From Lineus longissimus (Eukaryota; Nemertea; Pilidiophora; Heteronemertea; Lineidae), in assembly GCF_910592395.1 (NCBI RefSeq), contig NC_088316.1:17546001-17610000 (forward strand): DNA of 64,000 bases, in the 5' to 3' direction. The position numbers were made by a program, and so were the translations under genes. The notes under the pieces are model-generated. The model was given only the letters and a program-made list of their open reading frames with translations. It was not told the DNA's origin and did not search any database. The stretch's first letter is position 1, and the number at the start of each line of letters is the position of its first letter. This document shows positions 13,801 to 25,622 of the stretch, piece after piece.

Positions 13801-16800
13801 AGCTACCAGGTTCACGCTAAAAACGGCATAGTGAAACGGCTTCAACACCAACTGCAAAAGAAAAGAGACACATCAGTTTATTTTCAGGGTATGATATTGT
13901 CATCAGTTTCACTAATCATTGACTAAACATCATGGTAGGCCTACACCACACACCTGATAGAACAATATATCTAGCAAAACATGAATCGAGAAAATTGCGC
14001 CATAATCTTACCGGTTTCGTATCTAACTCTGAAGTATTATGCTTGCGCGTCAGTGTGGTCCCATTGCCTTTTTCAACGCCTAGTAACTCGACCACTGTCT
14101 TGTCCATATTGGCACCAAACTCCGTAATAACGATCTGTGAAAAAACATCTTATTATAACGGTCATTCAATATTCCAATGGAGATTAAGGGAGAGTATACA
14201 GTGCTGTATGAGACTGTTCTTTGCACTAAGCCAACGGAAAGGACTGTCAGAATGCAGGCTTTGATAATAGACCCCCCTTCAGACTGGCCACCAACCAACA
14301 TACTACAGTGCTGATAAGAGAACAAGGTCACCAACTTCTGGGCCATGGTGTCGGCCTAAGTGAGTCAACACAAAGTAGAAGCGAACTTACATCGACTGGA
14401 TTATCGTTCCTTAAGGTGAAGGTCATGCTGCGCTGCTCCTCAACACCCATCGTACCGAAGTCAAGCTGACCTTTGAATATCTCCGGCCGATGGTGCACGA
14501 CTCTTAACCGTCCGTTATATACGAAGATCGGGATATGGAAGATAGACGCGTTGGACCACAATCGTAGCAGAAATGTGAAGTGTAGGTCTGTACTATTTGG
14601 GTGGAAATGGAGGGAAAATGATGATAAAGTTTCCTTCGGCTTTATCTGGGCAGGATGGGTGAAGTTGACAATCTGAAAAGATCAACATGAGAAAAATTTA
14701 CTTTCAAGATACTCTGGACACGTTGTGCCAATGGTGATGATGATGAGAACTGTAATGACTGAGTGCCAATGACTTCCATAGCTTTATGGTTGTCATCAAA
14801 AGTGTGGGAGCAATGGTATTAGGCATATCGGCATTGAGGATGCGCACACAATTCCATGGATATAATGCTAGCCAATACCATTCAGGTGGGGTCATCATTC
14901 AAGATACCTCTTTTTTTTAATATTCATGGACAACTCTCAATCTGATACTCACAGAAAAATACTTTTCTACTTCTGGTGGCAATGAGACGTTGTATATAAC
15001 CAGTGTAAAGTTGAACGTGTTGGTCAGTGGAACTCCTCGTGTAACGTTTTCTGACTTGCCTGAGTAAAACTTAGTGTTGTTTGCATCATATACAAGTGAC
15101 CTAAGGGGAGGAACATGGAGATGATTAGCAGATATCCTTATTCTGTTCAAAGATATGCAGTCACTTGTCACGAGCATGTTTGTGACTCAGGCTTAAAAAG
15201 ATGACATGGCATGAAATGAGTTTGAACAGTGCCACCGTGAATCCAATGAAGCCCGCTCTTTGGAAATCACTTGTTCAATCTTAACGTGTCCACGTGAACT
15301 CTATATCAATGCAAACCCGAGAGCGATGAGACGTATTGATACGTACCCGTGAAGTACTGTCGCTCGATATGGAAGCACAAGTTTATACTCGTCATCCTTG
15401 GCTTTGATGACCACGTTCCCTGACCACTGGCGAGGGTGTAACGCTTTTGTAGCTGAAACAGAAACAAGATCGATGTTTCTCCTGTCCGCAAATCCTGCTA
15501 CCTTGAGTCATGACCCATATTTGCCATTTCTCAAATGAGAACCTATTCATAGTTTTGCACACTGTCCCAACATCAAATCCATCCATAAGCTTGTCAACTG
15601 GCATGATGGCAATGGCATCGGGCAGATCAGAATTGTTACAAAACCTTAGATGCAGGTTTATCAAGCGATAATTGCCGAGTGGCCAGTTCATCTCCTTTGG
15701 ACAAACAATGAGCTTCCCTCGACCTTATCTAACGACACCAACTCACCTGTATATGTAACAAGTGCAACTGGTGTTCTCCGTAGCACCCCTGGTAATAATT
15801 TCACCGGCCTAAACTCCAAATGCACTGCCTCGTTTGGTGGCTCTAATGATACACTCTGAAAAAAACCCAAAATACATTATTAAACTTTGAAAGGGACAGC
15901 TCAGACTAAGGTCTGGATAACTCAAAACTACGGAAAAGCCAATTTTCTTGATTATAGAAGAGTTATACTTACTGAAACATGGATAGGTTTTGTGCCGGAG
16001 TTGATAAGATTTAACCTCAGGGTTCTTGGTGCATCCAATGTTCGCAGTATATCAAAGTCTAACTTATCTACTGGTGAATATATACCAGGGGCTGAAAAAG
16101 AGAGAAAAATGTCATTCAGGATTTCGGGCGAGCCCAATATTGAATATACTGTACACCTGCACATTTGAAACTTCCTGATTTTCAAAACCTGCCATTACTT
16201 TTTTGAGCACATTATTTGTATAATGCCACTGCAGTTGGAAGCCAATTTGCTTTACTTTAAATCGTCTACACACCCACCTGATGTTACTTCCACCTCAACT
16301 GGTAAAACTAGCATCTCGTCAACGTCTGTTTTATTTGTTTTTATTCTGATGAATGATGTATGGTTGTTCTCCATCCTGCCCACAAAGCTTGCTCGCATCA
16401 CTGTTCTCGTTTCGTACGGAGGGATTTCCTGAAATGCATCATTTGAAAATTCTTAAGTGATGAGATTTCTGCTGTCGGACGATTCTAATCTGATGGATCA
16501 AGGTTTTCCTGATCACAAAATTAGACCAAAAACCCACAAAATAACTGATTTCTCTTTGTCATTATAGTTGATCGTGTACTTCTTCAGGTGGTGATAAACT
16601 ATCATTGATAAACATAGTAAACACCACTTTTAGTCCCAAGGGAAGACAGCACTTACACTAATGATATTTGTGAATAAATAGAGATTGGGGTTGATGACCT
16701 TGATGATTCGGAAATAACACCATTTGTTAATGAAACTGATAAAATAACTGTTGTGCTTGATTTTAACCCTTAGTTTCATCTCGGCTTGAAATTATCCGAG

Positions 16801-19800
16801 GTTAGTGCCTCTGATATCCTTCTCTGTTGAAACTAATAACAAATCTTTAGCATATCTGGTCATGAATCATCAAGAGTCATCAAGGTAGTTGTCGTCTCAA
16901 AAAGTCTGGTCAGCATCACAGGGAAAAAACACTTGGCTTTTTTTATCGACCTACCCACATATTTCTCGGAGCTTCTTTTTCACCTGTCGGTAACTCCAAG
17001 TGTAAGTCTCCTCCGCTAGAATACATTTCCACTACCTGCAATATATAAATAGGAATATCACATAATGGGTCAGGGGTGCCATCAATAAACAGGCATTGGG
17101 TAGTCGGAAAAAATGCGGACTTTATCTTAGTGGTTTTTGCAGTGTCTTGGTGATGCCAATTGATCAACCTCAATGCCTCCCAATTACAAGGCTAACAGCA
17201 ATGTTACCAGACCACAGGTCTGGTAACACTTGGTCAGTTTTTTTCACCATCCACTCACCTGTATCGCTGTAGGATGTGGATTATGCATTTGTATCAGCGG
17301 GGAAAAACTACTGTTGAGTGGGACTTTGGCCCCTAAAAAAGGTTGTAGGCGGTAGGGATTCGATGTGCCCACGCCAAACACCTGAAATGACAAGGAAGCA
17401 ATTCAATTCATGAGTCATTCAGACTAATTTCGAATTCAGTGATACAAAGAGGAAGAAGAGGATTTCCATATTGACTTAACACCTTCCATGTGTTTTTGTT
17501 GTCTCAATAACCACAAAGGCTGCTGTCAAGGCCAATGTTTGCAGACTTTGGACACTTCATTCACCCGATTCACGTTACTTCTCAAACTTTTTGCAAAAGG
17601 TCGTCTTTTCGAACTTACCTGGTACCTAAACGTGCCCTGCGATGTATGAATATAGAGAGTATTTTCTACATTGCCCAGCTGCCGCGCCAGGAAAACTACA
17701 TCAAAGGTGGTATTGGCCCCAGGTGGTACGACCTGCAAGATACAGAAGGAAGAAAAAATGCTAATTTTGTAATTAGATGTCAAATCTGGCCAGTAATGCG
17801 GCCTGCACTTTTTTTGGTTGCTTCTAACCAAGTCTGACCTATGCTGCTGTCTCAATCTCTTCTGGATATGACTATGAATAAATATGCAAGTAGTTTTCTG
17901 TGGCGATGACCTACATGTATAAATGCATTTTTCACTTCTGTTTGCCATGTCTGAATGTTGATATTTTTTACCCTTTATTACAGGAATCAACTGCAGTTAT
18001 TGTCAGCATTGGGTTTATTTGCCTAGGGACTCTGTCATCAACCAACACAAGCCTATGTACTACTGTACTGTTGGCCATGGTGGGGGGGGGGGGTAGTAGG
18101 TGGGGGTGGGGGGACCTGCACATCATTGAAAGCTTCCTCAGTTCATTTTAGAATCCCGAGCATCTGCTTCATCAATCAGCGAAGCACAATCGAAGAGGCT
18201 TAGCTGTGAATGGCTTAACACCCCAATGACTCATGCTCACAGCAGGGTTCTACAGCCTACAAGACCATGGGGACCTTCATCGCACCACAGAACACATCCT
18301 GTACATCACGCCTTCACATGCATTGAACCATCACTAGGACCTTCTCATTCACCAGTTCCTACCCCGTTGCCAAGGGACCTGATTATCACTGACGACCCTT
18401 CCAAGGAGCCAAGGTAGCTGATATCATCACCCTACACCTATTCACAAGGGCCCAATTATTCCACAAAACAATCTATTTATAGCGCTCGGAATGAAATAAC
18501 CACAATAGCGTGAAGTGAAAAACGATGTATGCAATGAAGTGGACCTCAGGAGGATTCTAGAAAATAATGGATGATGAAGAATAAACACAAATGCCCACAT
18601 GCAGTTAGTCTCGGAGTATTATTATGTCAAGGGGACACACCAGGCTGATGGACCCTTTATGACCCAACGTTAATGACCTTCCAGGAATTTCTCATTTCAT
18701 CGAATATTTCAAGAATCTGAGAATTTTACAAGATTGAAACCCAAGAAGTGTGGAATTTGTGACCGTTGGCGTTAATAAAAGTTCTTTACTTCCTTGGGTC
18801 TTGATCATGACTATCGCCGATTTATCGCCATGCAACACTACAAAACAACATGACCTCAGGATGTTCCAAAGCACTTGATCCAATTGAACGTAATTGAGAG
18901 AGTGACGGCTCTCTCAGGCCATATTGTGAAATTATCCAAGCAATAAATCAATACAACATCATATTATAAAATATTGTTTTACTTTAAAATCAAATTCTTA
19001 CATTGTTTATACAACTATAAACCCACAAAAGAAAAGAAAACACAGCTAACTGTGTTTCAATTATGTACAATTTGTGTCACTTACGGTAAACATCATAAAT
19101 TGATTAGAAAAAATTTGGCATGAAAATTCGTGTATTATCAAGTATTGTTGTCTAGATCTAATATTTGGATAACTGGTCTATCCATCAACTTAATACACGA
19201 CAAATGAATTTCATAATTGCATTATGGTACTCGTGGCCAATACAATGATTATGAACATTTATACGTATTCATCATTGTTTTCATTGCATTTTGTCATGGA
19301 AACACTCGAGTCACCAATTTCACCTCGATGCTACATTACATCAAAAGTACATCGTGCTTGATTTAGGGGTTGCACAGCCTCTCATGAGTAAGACTAAGTG
19401 TATGACTGAAGTGCACAGCCCTCAGTTTTGTATTGGACATTAGCATCATTTGTTCTGTCACTACCGGTATCATTTTTAGTGTTGCAATGGGGTGAGGAAC
19501 AAAGGAAGATCATCAGGTGACAGACAGATCACCCGTCTGCTACACTGGAAACATGACTCAATTAAATGTCATGTTATTGCTTAGCTCATCACACCTGGGG
19601 GGGGCCCCGGTGAAGATATTGGTTGAATGTATGAAGAGCCACCACAGACAAAGACATGGAAAGGATGTGTCATTATGACACACATCATCTTCCAAAGCCG
19701 AAGTATGACACGTCAAGTCCAGCATCTGGCTTCCATGTTGATCTGTGACAGTGATTACTAAAGTTACATTTCATACAAAACAAACTGGAATGAATTGACA

Positions 19801-22800
19801 AACCATGGAACAGCCGCACAGAAAATTAGGCCCTACTACGTATGCATCATAGTGAGACAGCAGCTGTTGACATAGTAAATAGTATGGCCTGTAAACACAT
19901 TTTATGATTTCCACTTCAAGGTGAAAAGATAAACAAAGTGATACAGTTTGCAAAATCTCATAGCTTGGCCAGCTACTCTAAGCTCTAAAAGTTTACCGAG
20001 TAGATTTTAAACTCAAGCCTTTCTGATAAACATGAAATTGAAATGCATTATGGAAAGAACTTCCTCAGCCTTGTATCAGGGTGCTTTTCAATGACTTCCA
20101 CTATTTTATATGCCTCCCCTGGCCCTGAGTCCACTAAAGGCTTGAGCTTCACCGAAGAGGACAAAGCAGCAAGCCAGACAGGATTAGAACCCACAACCAG
20201 GTTGTGGGCGCTGGACACCTTAAAGGCTTCCTAATATCTCTCTTCCACCCCTTGGCTCCACCATCACTGCTCAAAGCAGAAGCCCAACATCACCAATCAT
20301 CGATCACAACAAAGATTTTCGATATCTCGCAAACTGACAAAAGAGTCAATATCCTCGAGCAATAGTCGGCAAGTGCAAAAATAACACTAATATTGAGATG
20401 TTGAGAAAATTACAGAGCTCATATTCCTCGACGCTATGAATATAGTCAATCGTGAAAAAGATCAATATCATTCAGCTATTTCAAGAACAATGTGAGCAGG
20501 GGCCTCGCTGTGTGGTGGTAGAACCTGGTGAATGACTGCAGCTTATGAGATCTTTTGCATCTTTATGTATTGCTATGATTTGATTCAACATGTTGATGAC
20601 GAAACGCCATACTGATGATGTAACTACAAAAAAATTACTGACTCACCTTATCTTGGAAAAAAGAACAGTGGAAGTGTACGGTACTCCCCGATATTGATAA
20701 AAGATGTATACTATTTTGGCCATCTCTGTTTACTAAAGTGACTTGTTCCATTTTAGGCATACCAACAGGTCTGAAAAAGATGAAAATCAAATTAGATAAA
20801 AATCGCCTGACAATGAATAACGTTCTTAACACAATACAATTACTATCGCCTATACAGGGTGGACCAGAATGAGGCCTTGCAGTGTCATCATGCAATCCAT
20901 TTTGGACCTCAATCTGTGTCGTGCTGAAAGACCTTGTCTGTGAGAGGATGATAGCAATGGTTCATGCAACCAATACCATACTTCACCACTGCCATTGACG
21001 TGCCGGCAATGAAGTGCGCCATGTGGATCAGTGACGTAAACAGCAAGATTTTCTTAGAGATTTTACGTGAGCATGTTGTACTTACTGTTCATCAAAATCA
21101 AGCAAAGGAGGATCAAATGATATAGGACTTGTTGGTAAGCTGTTTGAGTCCATGTTGCTGCAAAGAGAGGAACGAACCGTTAATTGCGATGAATACGATA
21201 CAGTATTGAGTCTTATATGAGTTACTACTACAATACATGTACAAGACTTGAACTAAGATTTTCTAATTGTGTAGCAAATTCAGTGATTTGTTGGATTAGC
21301 ATTGCATTTTATTCTTTACATGTACCAGTACCTCTATAATCCATCTGATTTGCAATCAATAAATTCAACGGGCCACCACAATGTGCAGTGAGTGAGGAAC
21401 ATGCATAAACCAGCGGCGTACTACAAATTGATGTTGGTGCAATGCATGCACCTAGCTTACGGATATTGCCAAAATCAATGGCCAGGACCTAATATGTACA
21501 TGTTCATGATAGATGGACTTCCCATACATTGTACTCCCAGTTACTCTAATCAAAAAGTCAACTTTATATTTTGCTTATTGACTCGGGTTGACTGATCGAT
21601 ATAAATTTGTGCCACACGAACTGCAACTGAAATATTGACATAAGCAAAGGTCGAGTACATTGTAGTTGATAAAATCCCTCTCAAAGTATGAACATTGTGG
21701 CTTTATGCACTGCTAAATAGCAGACCCAACAACATTGTAGGTACGTGCACCCCTTTTCGGCAGATTCCAGTGCGGTGGTTGACTGTTGCGGTTTGGTCAC
21801 TTTCACAGGTTATGTCTCTAAAACAAAGCAATTTTTCATGAAGGAGTTTCAATCGCCATTGAGTCCACTAATGCATACATGCAGCTCTTGTTTTACACGC
21901 GACCACTTTTCTAACTACTGGTGGCTTTTAGTTGCCATGGGGACATTAGATTGGTTACCGGGTATGCATTGGTATCGAACCATACCTTTCAGTTCACAAA
22001 ATTGTGTAGCCAACCCATAACACCATCAGCAGGTATGGAGGTGACAAGGCTACATGCCCATCAGTCAGTTTTTGAAAATTAAGTGGAACTGGAATCGTTA
22101 CTTGGTGTTGTTACAGTCAATGAGGAGGTATCTCTCTAAGTGACACCCAGGTACAACTTTTAGTAGTCCCAGACAGGGGTACTGAGAGTTTATTTTACTT
22201 AAAAAAGGAACACTTGGTAACTAGAATACATTTAGGTACATGTATTGTAATGAAGGGACCAGATCATGTACATAACATGCTGGCAGAACCTATGGCTATT
22301 CTTTCCCAATCCCAGATCTAGGCCAACATGTATCTATGACAATATGTGCTTAATGTCCATTTATCACAAGTTAATGGAATGCACACAGTTTGGACCAGAG
22401 CAGACGTGCTGGCCCCTGGATTAAAGCTGTCATTTTTGGCTCATATGATCAAGCAATGCTCTTTATGGCAGCTTGCCCATTTCCTTACAACAGTGTTTAC
22501 AAATACGAAGCCTATAGTATATATACCAGAACCATATATCATGTACATGTACATGCCTCGTCTAAAATACTTCCTGTGCAATCCATCACACAAGGAAATT
22601 GTATATAAATAGTTTTATATATGCCACATTATTCATGAAAAGGGGACAGTATCAAAAAGTCACCCAATACATCAAGACAACAACTTCACATTTATTTGCC
22701 AACAATTCTTGGAAGGTTTTTTGTCTAGATAAAGGAAGACGGACAAGGAAAAAAGGCATCTGATAAAAGCTCATGGTCCAAAGCTTTCAAATTATGCTCT

Positions 22801-24779
22801 TTAGCAGTAATTTCACTCTTAGCATTGACTACACATACATGTAGTTGAGGTGGAAAAGACCCCCAGGATGTAATATTATACAAATAGTGGATGTTTGGGA
22901 GTCCGATATGGAATTTTGATGGACGAAGAAATGTCATGGCGGACGAGGCAACCAAATGTCTTGGCAAAGAAATCAATCCAAAGGAAAATAATGAAACAAT
23001 TTGTTTTTAATGAAATATACAAAAAAACCTTTTAGGATCCGTTACGACATTTTTTTGGATCCGTTATTGCTTTTTTGGATCCGATACGATGTGATGACTT
23101 GAAATCACATGATGTGAATCGAGTTACGCTATTGGCCAAGAACATTTGGTAGCATAATATAGACAAATGACATTCAAAATGTCTTTGTTTAAAAGAAGTG
23201 ACATAAAATAACACCCATGACACCAGGAGGTTGCAAACCAAGGAAGTTAGTCGTCATTATCCGTTTGCACAAATTCTACATGTATGTGTAATAGTAGGCC
23301 TGCCTTAAATTGGTAAGAGTCATACTCACTTAAAATCTGGGAAACCTTGTCCAGATATCACCTGTAAAACAAAGCAAACAAAAATTTTTAGTATTTTGCA
23401 TTATTTCTAATCAAAACAGCAACCAATAGAGTCACAACATGACCTTCAAATGGCAAGGTAATTTCATCTCATTGTTAAATTGAGCGAAGCAGAAAACATT
23501 TACAGCAATACAGGGAAGGTTCAATGTAGGGTATTATCATAACAGAAAGTAAAGGCAAGGTCATCCAAGATTAAGAAGTTCGACAAGGATTATAGGCCTA
23601 CAGTTAGCCACAATGAATTAAATCCACCAAATTACAATGCAGTAAAGCTTTGTGATATTTCACAACAGTGTACTTTTCCATACAATCAGTTGTCCGAGAT
23701 ACCTGATTTACAATTTCCAAATCGGCTCAATAACTATCTGACTATAGCTAACCAGAATAATCAGTGAACCAAATCTTTCACAAAAATTCAAACAATCAGC
23801 ATACATTCGATCCATTGGCCGGATTCCCGCATGCTGTGAATACTTCCGAGATGGCCTTTTTTTTTAGAAAATTTCTTGTTCAAGACAGTTTTCATGTACA
23901 ACTGACACTAGTGACAGATCAGCAAGACTGAATAACTGAATGCATTCGCCATTCACCTCTAGTTAGTATCATTTTACAACCCACAAAACAGACTTATAAT
24001 AATCTGGAATCTTTGTAAGGTAGAAAAAGCACACTTATACTATTACTAACCTGGAGAGGAACACCATCTACCATATATCGGAGCTCATTATCTGTCTGGA
24101 TGAAGGCTGTAAGTAAACAAGAAGACACATCTATGACATCTTATGCAAAGCTTGATGACTGTCTTACACTTGCAGACAAGTCACATGTATATTTTTCATT
24201 CACACAGAGGCAAACTCTGTGAAGCGGCCGAGCTTCGCCACATGTAACTTATGCTTAGCATCTGCTCTGCTGTCATTTTGACATCGGGCTGACAACCTGG
24301 CCCTGGTCACTCCCTGGGCTCCGGGATGACAATTGACACTGTCACTGACACCAAGTGACAGGTCTGAAACATCAAAATGTGGCCCAAAAAAGAGGGATCC
24401 ACTCTAGATATCCATGAAAGAACTAGTAAATCTAAAATAAATTCATTGAGAAAACGTAAACATTGTCAGGATGAATGTCAGATTTGCATACTACATGCAT
24501 GCAAACCTACTGCACGCAGCTAGCTGTACATTTGATGTAGATTTGCATACAAATGTACAAAACGAAACTTCCGATTCAAGGCCTAAATTTACATTCATAA
24601 TGATCATCAAAATACGAGGTTTAAGGGAATATCCTTCGTAATTTTCGGCATTAAATACCTTGGCCATGTCCTTCTACTGCGTATGTGTTTGTAATTTTGT
24701 CAAAAATGTGTAAAACCAGTAAAAAATATGATAAATCCATGGCCTTCTTTGGCTTCCTCTGGCCATTCATGCCCGCCAT
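4828..24779 (-). CDS. TMEM131: TMEM131, ER membrane protein for collagen secretion
   Basis: Complete gene of 1928 codons; the human protein is 1883. Exons, 5' to 3' on the minus strand (low-high): 24659-24779, 24051-24106, 23330-23361, 21086-21157, 20647-20770, 17619-17732, 17259-17381, 16955-17035, 16278-16428, 15973-16091, 15747-15855, 15347-15452, 14953-15100, 14391-14672, 14012-14134, 13660-13851, 13381-13533, 12981-13174, 12580-12910, 12117-12305, 11719-11891, 11425-11564, 10995-11190, 10001-10779, 9672-9826, 9243-9469, 8889-9040, 8058-8156, 6210-6455, 5634-6029, 5309-5424, 4828-5115. All introns are GT-AG and the phases join. Residues 1-34 look like a signal peptide. An N-terminal PapD-like domain lies near 80-210 (PVGMPKMEQVTL, FDVVFLARQLGNVENTL). 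The long lumenal part holds VVEMYSSGGDLHLELPTG and FYVENPGDVPVLVQVLPL. One membrane helix is at about 1162-1184, followed by a 745-residue cytosolic tail with DDTSSTTTE, GSYSSIV and EEWPGFD. In other animals the lumenal domain binds procollagen and the tail recruits TRAPP for ER-to-Golgi transport. The 5' limit of exon 19 is the least certain boundary. Confidence 0.95.
20140..20245 (-). repeat. Degenerate tRNA-derived SINE fragment (TMEM131 intron)
   Basis: On the minus strand the sequence reads GGGTTCTAATCC (plus 20181-20192), a near match to the RNA polymerase III B box GGTTCRANYCC. About 35 nt upstream, AAGCCTTTAAGGTG resembles an A box. No complete cloverleaf forms, so this is an old SINE head, not a tRNA gene. 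Confidence 0.5.
23032..23093. repeat. Three short GGATCCG repeats in an intron
   Basis: The motif ttGGATCCGtta recurs three times at about 20-24 bp spacing inside TMEM131 intron 3, separated by T-runs. It is a small local tandem duplication without further content. Confidence 0.6.
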
Positions 24780-25622
24780 GCTGTTTTCTTTGCATACGAA
24801 TCGGACATTGCATGTGTTTATAGAAGTTTCGATTTTTGAACATTTTTAATGTCTATAAGCGAATAAAATGCCAATCTTAAAATTTGCAATGTAATATTTA
24901 GATATTGTTCGTGTTCAAATATTTGACGAAGATGCCTGTAAACAAAATAAACATTGAAAAACCATAGCGACAGCCAATTCCGAAAACTATTTCGTCAATC
25001 ACTTGCCAACTTTTACAGTGATGTTGGCAACAAATTGCCTTGGCTCGTCAACTGCTATTGGACCATTTATACGTTGTTTGTGATCGAAATACGTGGTTAA
25101 TCTTCGCCAGTTTACGTTCATAGTCTCATTACATCGTGTATGTCTTCATATTTTGATTAAAATTTATTATATTGCCTTGGCAAATCGCTCAAAAAGCGCC
25201 CTAAAAACCAAACTTGACGGGCACCTGTTAAGTAGGTCATTCTCATTAGCCAATCAGATTGCTTGTAACAAATCTGGTTTGTTGACAAACAAATTCTTGC
25301 ATGTGCTTGGGAAGCATGTGTATTTTAAAGAGATTACATGCAGTGAACAACATTTTTTGTGAGGTGTTTCAGTCATCATTCGTTTCCGCTATTTTATGTG
25401 TTTTTAGCTGCTGGTATAGTGGTATGCAATTTCGACAAAGTTTGTTTGGGTGCTTTACTGCTTATACTTCACTACACATTCCGAGTCGTGCGTTTCACCT
25501 AGATTGAAAGGTCAAAGTGGCTTTTACACCAGTTGCTGCAGCCATATGTCGCTTTACCCTGTATTCCATTTTCTCTTTTCAGCCTCAATTCTGAATCAGT
25601 CAGAGACAGCATCAATAGATAA
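24780..25622. promoter_or_regulatory. Divergent promoter region, TMEM131 / ELMOD
   Basis: Only 843 bp separate the TMEM131 start codon (24779, minus) from the ELMOD start codon (25623, plus), so the genes are head to head. The TMEM131 start sits in CAGCATGGCGGGC, which resembles a YY1 or TISU-type initiator (consensus SAASATGGCGGC). On the plus strand a polypyrimidine tract ending ctcttttcag at about 25581 looks like a 3' splice site, so the ELMOD 5' UTR is probably spliced. No TATA box was assigned. Confidence 0.55.

Noticed and set aside
20140..20245. A tRNA gene on the minus strand
   Set aside because: The B box is present but the arms do not fold into a cloverleaf and the sequence is eroded, so it is a SINE remnant.
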